Shown piece by piece: positions 1 to 8,360 of a stretch of 64,000 bases of DNA; within the stretch, counting starts at the first letter, position 1; every line of letters begins with the position of its first letter. The DNA comes from CAVVEC01 sp963770485 (GTDB taxonomy: Bacteria; Acidobacteriota; Terriglobia; Terriglobales; Acidobacteriaceae). The notes below the pieces were generated by a model. It was given only the letters and a program-made list of their open reading frames with translations, was not told where the DNA came from and ran no database searches. Location of the stretch: assembly GCA_963770485.1 (NCBI GenBank), contig CAVYPX010000016.1:868001-932000 (forward strand), read 5' to 3'. The position numbers and the translations under genes were made by a program.

Positions 1-1
1 G

Positions 2-988
2 CGCGACCGCCTGGAAAAGAATCTGGCGGCGCTGGAGGGGGGAATCGCCTCCCGTGTTTTTGCCAGCGGAATGGCCGCGATCAACGCCCTGTGCACCATG
101 TACAAGTCGGGCGATCACCTGGTCTGCGGCAACAATCTCTATGGCGGTGTGCCCCGCCTGTTCAACCAGGTGCTGGTCGGCTACGGAATGGAATTTACCT
201 ACGTGGATACCTCCGACGCCAGAAACGTGGAACGCGCCATCCGCAAGAAGACCCGCATGGTGTACGTGGAAACGCCGACCAATCCGCTGATGGCACTCAG
301 CGATCTCGGGGCAATCAGCAGGCTGTGCCGGCAGAAAAAGGTCGATCTGGTGGTGGACAATACTTTCATGTCGCCATATTTTCAGCAGCCCATTGCTTTG
401 GGAGCCGACATGGTGGTGCACTCGACCACCAAGTTTCTCAACGGACACAGCGACGGCCTCGGCGGCGTGGTGGTCTGCACCAAGCCCGAGCAGGCTGAGC
501 AATTGGGATTTGTGCAGAAGGCAGCGGGCGCGATTCTCTCGCCGTTCGAGTGCTGGCTGGTGCTGCGCGGAGTCAAGACCCTTGCTGTGCGCATGGAACA
601 GCATGATCGCAGCGGCAGACTGGTCGCTGATTTCCTCTCCCAGCATAAGAAGGTGAAGAAGGTCTTCTATCCCGGGCTGCCGGATCATCCGCAATACGAA
701 CTTGCCCGGCGGCAGATGACGGGTTTCGGCGCGATGATCAGCTTCGAAACCGGCTCGCTCTCGAATGCCAACAAGATGCTGAGAAAAGTCCGCGTGTGCT
801 CGTTAGGTGAGTCACTGGGCGGAGTGGAGACGCTGATTTCGCACCCCGCGACCATGACCCACTCAGCCCTGGGCGAAAAGGGAAGAAAAGAGATCGGCAT
901 CACCGACGGCATGGTGCGGATTTCGGTGGGGATTGAGAACGTGGAAGACATCATCGCCGATCTCGATCAGGCGCTGGCCGCGATCTGA
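2..988 (+). CDS. Trans-sulfuration family PLP enzyme (cystathionine gamma-synthase/lyase type), 5' incomplete
   Basis: The frame is open from the first bases of the window, so the N-terminus lies upstream; the first visible ATG (71) is internal. The protein belongs to the Cys/Met-metabolism PLP enzymes, which make or break cystathionine or homocysteine in the cytoplasm. Visible landmarks are FASGMAA near the PLP phosphate pocket, the VVDNTF aspartate that contacts the pyridine nitrogen, the Schiff-base lysine in HSTTKFLNGHSD, and the C-terminal SLGGVETLISHPATMTH substrate loop. These place the family firmly. They do not separate cystathionine gamma-synthase, gamma-lyase and O-acylhomoserine sulfhydrylase. 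It ends with TGA and is followed by a palindromic intergenic repeat. Confidence 0.93.
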   Translation, partial: RDRLEKNLAALEGGIASRVFASGMAAINALCTMYKSGDHLVCGNNLYGGVPRLFNQVLVGYGMEFTYVDTSDARNVERAIRKKTRMVYVETPTNPLMALSDLGAISRLCRQKKVDLVVDNTFMSPYFQQPIALGADMVVHSTTKFLNGHSDGLGGVVVCTKPEQAEQLGFVQKAAGAILSPFECWLVLRGVKTLAVRMEQHDRSGRLVADFLSQHKKVKKVFYPGLPDHPQYELARRQMTGFGAMISFETGSLSNANKMLRKVRVCSLGESLGGVETLISHPATMTHSALGEKGRKEIGITDGMVRISVGIENVEDIIADLDQALAAI

Positions 989-1053
989 AAAATCCGCCAC
1001 GGATTGGCACGGATCGCACTGCGACTCGCACAATATTGTGACACTCACTCAAA

Positions 1054-1145
1054 TTGTCATTCCGAGCACAGCGACGAATCTGCAGTTGCTTGGAGTCGCC
1101 AAAATGCAGATTCCTCGCGCCAAAAGCGGGCGCTCGGAATGACAA
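1054..1145. repeat. Palindromic intergenic repeat (REP-like)
   Basis: Perfect 14-bp outer arms TTGTCATTCCGAGC (1054-1067) and its complement (1132-1145) enclose a second perfect inverted pair, GAATCTGCA (1076-1084) and TGCAGATTC (1105-1113). No coding potential. The outer arm resembles the sequence at 8288-8300 (TTGTCATCCCGAGC), so this is probably one member of a dispersed family. Confidence 0.8.
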
Positions 1146-1247
1146 CGTTCTAACTGAATCTCGTCACATAATATGCAAGTCTCAGTAAGTACAAGATGGA
1201 ATACCATGGCCTCTAGTCAGTAAGATATTCCTCTGCGCGGGTGACGC

Positions 1248-2054
1248 TTGCCTGATAAGGATCCGAACCCTGTTCGTGAATGGGACGCCAGTGCCTATCA
1301 TCGCCTTTCCGGGCCGCAGGTCAGTTGGGGCAAGAAGGTTCTCTCAGGACTGAAACTGCGGGGCGACGAACTGCTGATGGACGCAGGGTGCGGGACTGGG
1401 CGGCTGACTGCGGAACTGCTGCAGCACTTGCCGGAGGGGCGGGTGGTGGGCGTCGATCTATCCCAAAACATGCTGGCAACGGCCCACCATAACCTGGGCG
1501 CGCAATTTGGTTCACGAGTCCAATTTGTTGCAGCCGATTTGCAGGCTCTCCCTTTTGAGCACGCGTTCGAAGGAATCTTCAGCACTGCCGCGTTTCACTG
1601 GGTTCCAGATCACCGGCGGCTGTTTCGTAGCCTGTTTCGCGCAATTCGTCCGGGAGGCTGGTTGCGAGCGCAGTGTGGAGGAGGCCCGAATCTGGCGCGC
1701 TTGCGAAAGCGGATGGATGCGCTCATTACTGCGCCGAGATATGCGCCATTGTTCGCCACCTTTCGCGACCCTTGGGTCTACAACGATGCTGAGACGGCAG
1801 CCGATCTCCTGCGACAGGCTGGATTTGCGGAAGTGGAAACCAGCGTGGAACCGGCGTTGACCGTACTGGAGGATCGCCAGGGTTACTCTGAATTCGTGCG
1901 TACCGCGATTCTTCGCCTGCACCTCGAACAAATTCCGGATGCCGCGCTGCGCAACGAGTTCGTCGCCGAACTCGCCAGCCAGGCCGCCGCCGACACGCCG
2001 CCGTTTTCGCTGGACTATTGGCGGCTGAATCTCAAGGGAAAAGTGCCCGAGTAA
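1248..2054 (+). CDS. Class I SAM-dependent methyltransferase (trans-aconitate methyltransferase-like)
   Basis: A 268-residue protein with a Rossmann methyltransferase fold. Motif I reads DAGCGTGRL at about residue 46, the acidic end of beta-2 is GVDLS, and AADLQALPF matches motif II. Length and the C-terminal helical region fit the Tam/Methyltransf_11-25 group, small cytoplasmic enzymes acting on carboxylates or other small molecules. The substrate cannot be read from sequence. The start is a TTG at 1248; the upstream in-frame ATG at 1206 runs into a stop. The last six codons and the stop lie inside a 50-bp sequence repeated exactly at 3848-3897. Confidence 0.85.
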   Translation: MPDKDPNPVREWDASAYHRLSGPQVSWGKKVLSGLKLRGDELLMDAGCGTGRLTAELLQHLPEGRVVGVDLSQNMLATAHHNLGAQFGSRVQFVAADLQALPFEHAFEGIFSTAAFHWVPDHRRLFRSLFRAIRPGGWLRAQCGGGPNLARLRKRMDALITAPRYAPLFATFRDPWVYNDAETAADLLRQAGFAEVETSVEPALTVLEDRQGYSEFVRTAILRLHLEQIPDAALRNEFVAELASQAAADTPPFSLDYWRLNLKGKVPE

Positions 2055-2084
2055 CGCGGAAGCTATTAAAGTGATCCGTTTGAT
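2035..2084 (+). repeat. 50-bp direct repeat, copy 1
   Basis: This 50-bp stretch, starting AGGGAAAAGTGCCCGAG and ending CCGTTTGAT, covers the 3' end of the methyltransferase gene and is repeated without mismatch at 3848-3897. The 1.76 kb between the copies holds a TPR gene remnant and the PQQ-propeller gene. Confidence 0.95.
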
Positions 2085-2172
2085 CGTCAATCTCCTTCAT
2101 TCTCTCCGCACTAAGGGGGCGGGAGTCTTCGTTTATCTACGTGCAGCAGATTGCCGTCGGGAATGTCGTTAG

Positions 2173-2376
2173 TACCACGACCGAGATGACGACAGATGGA
2201 ATAAGGCTCTTGACGCGATTGCGCTTTATCGCCTGGGCTTTGCCTATGCCAAGCTGAACAAGATTTCGGACGCTCGCGAGGTTCTGACGGAAGCAGTGAA
2301 GATTCCCGGGCCGGTGCAGCAACCGGCACAGGAGCTGTTGACCAAGGTGAACGCAGCAAGAGCCAAGGGAAAGTAG
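2173..2376 (+). pseudogene. 3' remnant of a tetratricopeptide-repeat protein gene
   Basis: Directly after an in-frame TAG (2170-2172), the frame reads a helical segment containing ALDAIALYRLGFAYAKLNK, followed by ISDAREVLTEAVKIPGP and a short basic tail, then TAG at 2374. Spacing of small and large residues (G-F-A-Y-A, then A-L/V) fits the end of a TPR motif. No start codon with a ribosome-binding site precedes it and only about 67 residues remain, so it is read as the 3' fragment of a larger TPR gene. It sits between the two 50-bp repeats. Identity as TPR is moderately sure; the gene of origin is unknown. Confidence 0.55.
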
Positions 2377-2488
2377 GCAAAAAGGAAAGCGGACTTTTCC
2401 CTGAGTCACCCGGACCAGATCGGTAGAGCTTGCCTCGTCACGTTGGGGACGGTTGAAAACGGCCCGGGTTTTCGATTGGATCAGGCTA

Positions 2489-3634
2489 CTAGCGTCCCTT
2501 CTTCAGTCCAAAGGCGTAAACGTTATGGTTCTCCGAGCCAACATAAACCGCACCGTTCACCACAACGGGCGACTGCACGGCTCCGCCGCCGATGCGGTAG
2601 CTCCACAGCTTGTGGCCGGTCTTGGCATTCAGCGCGTACTGCTCGCCGTCTGGCGAGCCGACATAAACTACCCCATTCGCCACCGCGGGCGATGAATCCG
2701 CCCAGCCGCCGATGGCATAACTCCAAACCTTGGCGCCGGTGCTGGCGTCCAGTGCGTACACGTTCCCGTCCCGTGAGCCGACGTAAACCACCCCATTTGC
2801 CACCGCGGGTGAGGAGTCCACCCGGTCGCCGGTAGTGTAGCTCCATAGCAGGGCGCCGGTGCTGGCATTCAGCGCGTACAGGTTCTTGTCGTCCGAGCCG
2901 ACATAAACCACACCGTTCGCAACGGCCGGCGAGGAAAGCAAATCGTCCGCGGGGTAGGAATTCCACAGGAGGGCGCCGGTCTTGGCATTCAGGGCGTACA
3001 CCTTGTCCGAGCCGACATAGACCACCCCATTCGCCACGGCGGGCGAGGAATACAGGCCGCCGTCCCTCCACAGCTTGTGACCGGTCTTAGCATTCAGCGC
3101 ATACATGTACGCCACGTCAGCGTTGGCGAAACAGTAGCAGGCGCTGACAAACACCATCCCATCGGCAACGGCGAGTGGGGTGTTCACCCAGCCGCCCGTA
3201 TGGTACCTCCACAGCAGGGTGCCAGTATCGGCGCCCAGTGCATACACGTTGTAGTTATCCGACCCGACATAGACCACCCCGTTCGCCACTGCGGGCGATG
3301 ATTCTGCAACGTCACCGGTGCTGTAGCTCCACAGCTTGGCGCCGGTGCGGGCGTTCAGCGCGTACAGGTTGGAGTCGGCCGAGGCGACATAAACTACCCC
3401 ATTCACAACCGCTGGGGAGTCGTAGACTTGGGCGCCCGTGTTGTAGCTCCACAGCAGACGGAGGTGTCCTACATTGTGGACATTCAGCACGTGCTCATAC
3501 GGGTTCCAGCGCGTCATGTTCGTACGATGGAACTCGGTCCAATCAGCACGGCTGTCGCGCGCTGGCTGCTGACCCAATGACACGGACACGAAGCACGCGC
3601 ATAGAATCAAAACCAAGATACGAATGTGTTTCAT
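2489..3634 (-). CDS. Secreted PQQ-repeat beta-propeller protein
   Basis: A 381-residue protein with signal peptide MKHIRILVLILCACFVSVSL. About eight repeats of roughly 40 residues follow, each with the form SSPAVANGVVYVGS..NLYALNA.TGA.LWSY, which is the PQQ/PQQ_2 beta-propeller blade. Such propellers act in the periplasm or outside the cell as scaffolds or, in dehydrogenases, as cofactor platforms. No dehydrogenase catalytic segment is seen, so binding or scaffold is more likely than catalysis. The ATG at 3634 is chosen because AGGAG lies just upstream on the minus strand and the signal peptide begins there; a longer frame to 3730 lacks these. The blades are also near-identical at DNA level, suggesting recent internal duplication. 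Confidence 0.88.
   Translation of the reverse strand: MKHIRILVLILCACFVSVSLGQQPARDSRADWTEFHRTNMTRWNPYEHVLNVHNVGHLRLLWSYNTGAQVYDSPAVVNGVVYVASADSNLYALNARTGAKLWSYSTGDVAESSPAVANGVVYVGSDNYNVYALGADTGTLLWRYHTGGWVNTPLAVADGMVFVSACYCFANADVAYMYALNAKTGHKLWRDGGLYSSPAVANGVVYVGSDKVYALNAKTGALLWNSYPADDLLSSPAVANGVVYVGSDDKNLYALNASTGALLWSYTTGDRVDSSPAVANGVVYVGSRDGNVYALDASTGAKVWSYAIGGWADSSPAVANGVVYVGSPDGEQYALNAKTGHKLWSYRIGGGAVQSPVVVNGAVYVGSENHNVYAFGLKKGR
2560..3470 (-). repeat. Tandem coding repeats, ~120 bp (propeller blades)
   Basis: Inside the PQQ-propeller gene, phrases such as ACATAAACCACCCCATT and GCGCCGGT recur about every 120 bp, eight times. They encode the propeller blades and are not an independent element. 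Confidence 0.85.
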
Positions 3635-3980
3635 GACTAGCTCCTGAAGATAAATTTGTCGGACGGAAATATGTTTCCGGGAATTCGGGTCATTCGCCTC
3701 AGGGGAGCTGGGTCCGATGGTGAGAACCACTCTTCAGGGAAGCGGACGCGATAATAATGCGACTACGAGGGCGTCGTGTCAGTGAGATTGGTCACATGTT
3801 GATGTGCGGTGATCACCAAGGTCCACAGCGCAAGGAAAAACACAACTAGGGAAAAGTGCCCGAGTAACGCGGAAGCTATTAAAGTGATCCGTTTGATAAG
3901 GCGTTGTCAGCAAGTCGTAACCCAGTTCTGAGTGAGATGGCCTGGTTGCAACATTTGACTCACTCGCGCACAATGCGGAC
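3635..3980. other. Intergenic region with second 50-bp repeat copy
   Basis: No gene recognised. It holds the divergent upstream regions of the PQQ-propeller gene and the gene at 3981, and the second copy of the 50-bp repeat at 3848-3897. The repeat copy includes the terminal codons of the 1248-2054 methyltransferase without its body. Confidence 0.7.
3848..3897 (+). repeat. 50-bp direct repeat, copy 2
   Basis: Identical over 50 bp to 2035-2084. Here the methyltransferase stop-codon context is intact but no methyltransferase sequence precedes it, which makes this the likely derived copy or the original junction of an insertion. Confidence 0.95.
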
Positions 3981-4421
3981 ATGAATCGAAGAGTTCACTG
4001 GCAGATCGCGATTGCCACACTGACTGGATGCGTGTTCATCGGCTATCTGCTATTCATGGACAAACCGGCCACAAAAAGCTATCAGGCGTATGTCGCTCTA
4101 GATAGAAAAGGACCGTGGGGCCTGACTGACCCGCCGTGGGATGGACCAGATGCTGTTGTTCTCTACCGCAGCGGCCGTAATGGCGTTGTTTGCTTTCACG
4201 CCTTCCACTCGAAAGAGCTCCACGACCGCTTGTCATCCAAGAATGGCCAGCCTGTCGTGGTCGAATACGACACATTCAGCGACTTTGGGAAAGTGCGCGG
4301 ATACAACGTGCGTTCGGTCGACGGGATAATGCTGGCCAAGGGATACCACGTCCTGAAGCCCGAATTTGCGGCTTTCGCCGGAGTCGTCGGCAACAGCGAT
4401 TCGACGGATGATTGTTGGTGA
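3981..4421 (+). CDS. Hypothetical protein with N-terminal membrane anchor
   Basis: A 146-residue protein, not recognised. Residues about 8-26 form one hydrophobic segment after a basic N-terminus, so it is probably anchored in the inner membrane or exported with an uncleaved signal. The remainder is a mixed soluble domain of about 115 residues with two cysteines, one in GVVCFHAFHS and one near the C-terminus. It stands alone between the repeat region and convergent cutA. Coding use and the ATG just after a purine-poor leader are acceptable; there is no strong ribosome-binding site. Confidence 0.6.
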   Translation: MNRRVHWQIAIATLTGCVFIGYLLFMDKPATKSYQAYVALDRKGPWGLTDPPWDGPDAVVLYRSGRNGVVCFHAFHSKELHDRLSSKNGQPVVVEYDTFSDFGKVRGYNVRSVDGIMLAKGYHVLKPEFAAFAGVVGNSDSTDDCW

Positions 4422-4484
4422 AGAATCGCTGTTTCACCACTAAGCGCTGCACGGCACAGGCTTAGCGACTGGATTCCCCGCGCA

Positions 4485-4802
4485 TCACTCCACCGAATCC
4501 TCCAGCCACTTGAGATAAGCCTCGCTGCCATTCTCAATCGCGAACGACATGCACTCCGGCACCTCATAAGAATGCATTTCCGCGATAGCAGCGCACACGC
4601 GGTCGAAAGCAGCGGCTGTAGTCTTGATCCAGAGCAGCCACTCCTCGGCTTCCTCTGCCTTGCCTTTCCAGCGGTAAATGGAAACGGCTCCGGGCACGAT
4701 GTTGACGCAGGCGGCGAGCTTGCGATCGACCAAGGCCTCCGCAATCCGGCGCGCCTCATCTCTAGAACCTGCTGTGGTCAGGACAACTCTCTTGTCGGTC
4801 AT
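4485..4802 (-). CDS. cutA: Divalent-cation tolerance protein CutA
   Basis: A 105-residue protein, the usual CutA1 length. It opens with the core strand VVLTTAGSRDEARRIAEALV, followed by KLAACVNIVPG and YRWKGKAEEAEEWLL, and closes with the signature SYEVPECMSF and YLKWLEDSV. CutA proteins form stable cytoplasmic trimers with a ferredoxin-like fold. They are linked to copper and other divalent-metal tolerance, though their biochemical role is unsettled. The ATG at 4802 starts the first strand directly. It is convergent with the gene at 3981 and lies 70 bp downstream of the methyltransferase gene on the same strand. Confidence 0.95.
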   Translation of the reverse strand: MTDKRVVLTTAGSRDEARRIAEALVDRKLAACVNIVPGAVSIYRWKGKAEEAEEWLLWIKTTAAAFDRVCAAIAEMHSYEVPECMSFAIENGSEAYLKWLEDSVE

Positions 4803-4871
4803 AGAACTCGCTTTTCAAATCGGTATGATACCTCGCTCTTGCCCGTCGAGCGGGGCCAGTTTGCGTTGCCG

Positions 4872-5702
4872 TTACCCAGCTTTAGGCGCAGGCACTCGTG
4901 CGCTTACGACCGGAACCATCCAAACCGCGTAGCCGTGCGGGTCACGGATATTGGCGATCATCTGATCGAAGTACGCCAGTGCCGACTGGCGGGCGATGGG
5001 CGTGAGTTCGCCAATCGGCTCGGCATAACCATCGCGCCAGGCTTCCAGAATGGCCGCGAATGTCGCTCGGGGCACGCGCACCGTATCGACGACGACGTAG
5101 TCTACCGCAATCGTTTCGAGGCTCATCGCAGCCAGGATCCCGTAAGCATTGCGACCGATGAACAGATCGGTTCCGGTTGCTGATCCGAAGCTCGCCGGGA
5201 CGACGTGCCAAAAATCCCGGGGGTCGAGCGGCCCGCGCTGGAAATGAAGCATTCCATAGTCTTCCGGAATGAGGTGCAGATAGCCTCCCGAGCGGGTTAC
5301 TCTCATCATTTCTGCAATCACGCGGTCAGCGTGCGGAATGGAATGGAGGACGTGGCGGCACACGGTGAGATCGAAACTGCGATCCAGCGCATCGAGCTCG
5401 AACACGCTCTGGTGTTCAAACGTCAGCCGGTGCGCTAGTGCTTTATGGCGTGATCGTGCCAGCTCCAGGTGATGGTCGATGATATCGACTCCCAACACGT
5501 TGCCCTGGGGAAAGAGGTCAGCGAGCCGAGAGGCGCCTTCGCCGGTGCCGCACCCGGCATCCAGGATGCGGGGCGCAGTGGGAAGCGCATAACGACGAAG
5601 CAACTCAGCCTCCTGCGGCCAAATTGCCCGGGCCTGCGCGTCTAAACCTCGCACCATCGACTCGTCGGCCATCTGCTTGGCCTGCGGGTTGAGATCGGTC
5701 AC
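4872..5702 (-). CDS. Class I SAM-dependent methyltransferase
   Basis: A protein of about 276 residues with the motifs ILDAGCGTGEGASRLADLFP, GVDIIDHHLELAR and DLTVCRHVLHSIPHAD, followed by RSGGYLHLI, the usual order for UbiE/Methyltransf_25-type enzymes. The substrate is unknown. The start is taken at GTG 5702, which has AGGAGG four bases upstream on the minus strand; a TTG seven codons earlier (5723) is the alternative. The C-terminal 110 residues are not typical of the minimal fold and probably form a cap or substrate domain. It lies upstream of cutA on the same strand. Confidence 0.85.
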   Translation of the reverse strand: MTDLNPQAKQMADESMVRGLDAQARAIWPQEAELLRRYALPTAPRILDAGCGTGEGASRLADLFPQGNVLGVDIIDHHLELARSRHKALAHRLTFEHQSVFELDALDRSFDLTVCRHVLHSIPHADRVIAEMMRVTRSGGYLHLIPEDYGMLHFQRGPLDPRDFWHVVPASFGSATGTDLFIGRNAYGILAAMSLETIAVDYVVVDTVRVPRATFAAILEAWRDGYAEPIGELTPIARQSALAYFDQMIANIRDPHGYAVWMVPVVSARVPAPKAG

Positions 5703-5789
5703 GACGCCTCCTGGCACCAGCAAGAACAGCGGCGGTCTACTAAGGTAAAATCAGTCTTCGGTTCAGCTATTTTAGCTCACGGTATCAAA

Positions 5790-7241
5790 GTGTTGGCGCC
5801 GCGGGAGGCTCGAGAAATATCCACGCCGATCAAATTCGGCACTTCAGGCTGGCGGGCAGTGATGGCGGAAGAGTTTACCTTCGCCAACGTGCGGCGCGCG
5901 GTGAGCGGAATTGCGCGTTATGTCGTTTCCCAGAAGCCGTCTGGAGCGCGGGTGATTGTAGGACGCGATCCGCGGTTCCTGGGCGAGACTTTCTGCTCGA
6001 TGGCCGCGGAAATTCTCTCCGCCCATGGCATCACGCCGTTCCTCATCGCCGAAGCCGCTCCCACGCCCGCGATTTCGTACGCTGTCATTCGCGAGCCTGC
6101 CGATGGCGCCATCAACTTCACCGCTTCCCACAACCCGCCGGAGTACAACGGCATCAAGTTCTCGACACCCGATGGCGCCCCGGCGCTGCCGGAAGTTACC
6201 CAGCGGATCGAAGCAGAACTCGCCGCGTTCGACAGCGAAGTTGACACCGGGGAGACGCAAGCCAGATCGAAGGCCCAATCGCAGCCGCAATCGCAATCCT
6301 CAGACCCGCGCGGCATCTACCTGGCGCGGCTACGCGAAATTGTCGACTTCGAAATCATCAGGAAGGGTGCTCTTCGAGTCGTGTTCGATCCTTTTTGGGG
6401 AGCGGCTCGCGGCTATCCCGATTGGCTGCTGCGCCACGCGGGCGTCGAAGTCGCTACCGTCCACGATTGTCGTGATGTGCTTTTCGGCGGTCATGCTCCC
6501 GAGCCCGACGATCATCTGCTGAATGACGCTAAGGCAAAGATGCGTGAAACCAGGGCTCACATCGGCATCGCTACCGATGGCGATGCCGATCGCTTCGGCA
6601 TCGTGGACGAAGACGGCACTTTTTTCCAGCCCAACTACATCATTGCGCTACTGTTTGATTATCTGGTGGAGAGCCGCGGCTGGAAAAACGGGGTAGGGAA
6701 GTCCGTAGCCACGACCAATCTAATTAACGCCCTCGCTCAACACCACGGAATTCAGCTGCACGAGACCCCGGTCGGATTCAAGTACATCGGCGAACTGATC
6801 AAGCAGGACAAGATTGTGATCGGAGGAGAAGAAAGCGCCGGGCTTTCCATCCGTCATCATGTCCCCGAAAAAGACGGCATCCTGGCCGGACTACTGTGCT
6901 GCGAGATGGTCGCCCGGAGGGGCAAGTCGCTCGCCGTGCAGTTACGGGAATTATTTGTCAAAGTTGGTTCCTTTTATCCTCAACGTGAGAACTTCCGCTT
7001 GACGCCGGATGTGAAAGAGAAGTTCACTGAGAAACTGGAGCAGAATCCTCGCGACTTTTTCGGTCGCAAGGTGAAAGAGATTGTGCGCACGGACGGTCTC
7101 AAGCTGATATGCCAGGATGGATCGTGGGTGTGCTACCGGCTTTCCGGTACAGAGCCGGTAGTCCGGGTCTATTCCGAAGCGGCCAGCAGGCCTGAGTTGG
7201 AAAAGCTGAGCGCAGCGGCCAAACAATGGATCTTCGAATAG
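5790..7241 (+). CDS. Phosphoglucomutase/phosphomannomutase family protein
   Basis: A 483-residue alpha-D-phosphohexomutase. The phosphorylated serine is in TASHNPPEYNG (about Ser113), the magnesium loop is DGDADRFG (about 263-270), the sugar-binding loop is GGEESAG, and the C-terminal phosphate-binding loop is RLSGTEPVVRVY, so all four domains are present. Such enzymes move phosphate between C1 and C6 of glucose or mannose for glycogen, trehalose or envelope sugars; specificity is not certain. The start is GTG 5790. A glutamine/serine-rich low-complexity insert lies at about 157-170, between domains 1 and 2. It overlaps the next gene by 16 bp. Confidence 0.93.
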   Translation: MLAPREAREISTPIKFGTSGWRAVMAEEFTFANVRRAVSGIARYVVSQKPSGARVIVGRDPRFLGETFCSMAAEILSAHGITPFLIAEAAPTPAISYAVIREPADGAINFTASHNPPEYNGIKFSTPDGAPALPEVTQRIEAELAAFDSEVDTGETQARSKAQSQPQSQSSDPRGIYLARLREIVDFEIIRKGALRVVFDPFWGAARGYPDWLLRHAGVEVATVHDCRDVLFGGHAPEPDDHLLNDAKAKMRETRAHIGIATDGDADRFGIVDEDGTFFQPNYIIALLFDYLVESRGWKNGVGKSVATTNLINALAQHHGIQLHETPVGFKYIGELIKQDKIVIGGEESAGLSIRHHVPEKDGILAGLLCCEMVARRGKSLAVQLRELFVKVGSFYPQRENFRLTPDVKEKFTEKLEQNPRDFFGRKVKEIVRTDGLKLICQDGSWVCYRLSGTEPVVRVYSEAASRPELEKLSAAAKQWIFE

Positions 7242-7696
7242 GGCATCTTCCTAAACTCCGGGTTTTGCCGCGGCCCGAAGACGGCTTGCGAACTCTGGTC
7301 GAGCGGGCTCCGCAAGCCGAAGCCTGGGCTGACCAGATGAAGGAAAAGCTGCGCCCGACCACGACGATGCTCTACGGCAATCGCCGCCGGATCGCGACGG
7401 CCGGAGTGGCTGTGTTCACCCTATGGTTGTTTGTCCATGTCATGTTTGGCGCCAACGGCATGGTCGTCTATCGCCAGAAGAAGACTGAATTCGATATTCT
7501 CCAGAAGGAGATTGACGGCTTACAAAGGGCAAACGACGGCTACACGCAGCAGATCAAGTCTTTGCAAACTGATCCCAAGATGATCGAGAAAGAGGCGCGG
7601 GAACAGTTGCACTATGCCCGTCCTGGGGAAGTCGTCTATGTGTCGCCCGCGCCCACCCATCCATCGACTGCGGAATCGAGAACCGCGCAAAAGTAA
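7226..7696 (+). CDS. FtsB/DivIC-like septum formation initiator
   Basis: A 156-residue protein with a single transmembrane segment (about 57-73), a coiled coil (about 80-112, LQKEIDGLQRANDGYTQQI) and the conserved EKEAREQLHYARPGEVVYV that ends FtsB/DivIC proteins. The family forms a trimer with FtsL and FtsQ at the division septum. The 5' part overlaps the mutase gene by 16 bp, implying co-transcription. A downstream ATG (7337) would remove a poorly conserved, charged N-terminus and is a real alternative; neither start has a clear ribosome-binding site. Confidence 0.85.
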   Translation: MDLRIGHLPKLRVLPRPEDGLRTLVERAPQAEAWADQMKEKLRPTTTMLYGNRRRIATAGVAVFTLWLFVHVMFGANGMVVYRQKKTEFDILQKEIDGLQRANDGYTQQIKSLQTDPKMIEKEAREQLHYARPGEVVYVSPAPTHPSTAESRTAQK

Positions 7697-7877
7697 AATC
7701 TGCGGAGCCATCTGCTCTTCCAACCACCGCTTGTGGTATATTGGCCAACACCTTTACACAATTGCTTTCTATGCGCAGGTTTCCAACGTGACGCCGCCAT
7801 TGGGGAATGTTGGGGTGAATTGAGCTTAACCGAGAATCAACATCCGCGGCCTGGCCGCTAAACACAAGGAGTGTGCT

Positions 7878-8201
7878 ATGAAGAAGCTTCTTCTGATTCT
7901 GATCGCTGCATCGTTAGTGTTATTCATAGTTGTGCTGGCTTCCGCCGCGGATTCGGCAACCGTGAACGGGTATGTGAGCGATTCCATGTGCGGCGCAAAA
8001 GGTGCGAAAGACGGCCACACGGACTGCATGAACAAATGCCTGAGCAAGGGCGCAACCTACGTGATTGTGACCGACGACGACAAGAAAGTGCTGACCGTGG
8101 ACAATCCCGATGCGCTCAAGGGGCATGAAGGCCACCACGTAGCCGCAACCGGTGAGGTCACGGGAGGTTCCATCCACATTGATAGCATCAAAATGATGTG
8201 A
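7878..8201 (+). CDS. Small secreted cysteine-containing protein (DUF5818-like)
   Basis: A 107-residue protein with signal peptide MKKLLLILIAASLVLFIVVL and a compact domain with the pattern GYVSDSMCGAKGAKDG, CMNKCLSKGATYVIVTDDDKK and HHVAATGEV. This cysteine spacing is common in small secreted acidobacterial proteins annotated as DUF5818. No function is established; an oligonucleotide-binding-like beta fold is a guess from the strand pattern. A good ribosome-binding site (AAGGAG) precedes the ATG, and a strong hairpin follows at 8240-8260. Confidence 0.8.
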   Translation: MKKLLLILIAASLVLFIVVLASAADSATVNGYVSDSMCGAKGAKDGHTDCMNKCLSKGATYVIVTDDDKKVLTVDNPDALKGHEGHHVAATGEVTGGSIHIDSIKMM

Positions 8202-8239
8202 GTGTGAAGATGGTGTGACTTCGAAAGACAGGATTCTGC

Positions 8240-8270
8240 CGGGCGGCTCCAGGCCGCCCGTTTCTTTCTT
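8240..8270 (+). terminator. Rho-independent terminator
   Basis: An 8-bp GC-only stem (CGGGCGGC / GCCGCCCG) with loop TCCAG, followed by TTTCTTTCTT. It ends the small secreted protein gene. Confidence 0.85.
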
Positions 8271-8305
8271 GACCTTTCCCCAAACATTGTCATCCCGAGC
8301 GCATT

Positions 8306-8331
8306 AGGATCGTTCGCTTGCGAACGATCCT
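8306..8331. repeat. Perfect 12-bp inverted repeat in a dispersed intergenic element
   Basis: AGGATCGTTCGC and its exact complement are separated by TT. It is preceded by TTGTCATCCCGAGC, like the outer arm of the repeat at 1054. It lies between the convergent genes ending at 8201 and 8361. Confidence 0.75.
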
Positions 8332-8360
8332 GCGAAGTCGAGGGATTTGCTTTTCCGGTC

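Noticed and set aside
2560..3470. Regular repeats that could look like a CRISPR or satellite array
   Set aside because: The ~120-bp period encodes PQQ-propeller blades in one continuous frame.
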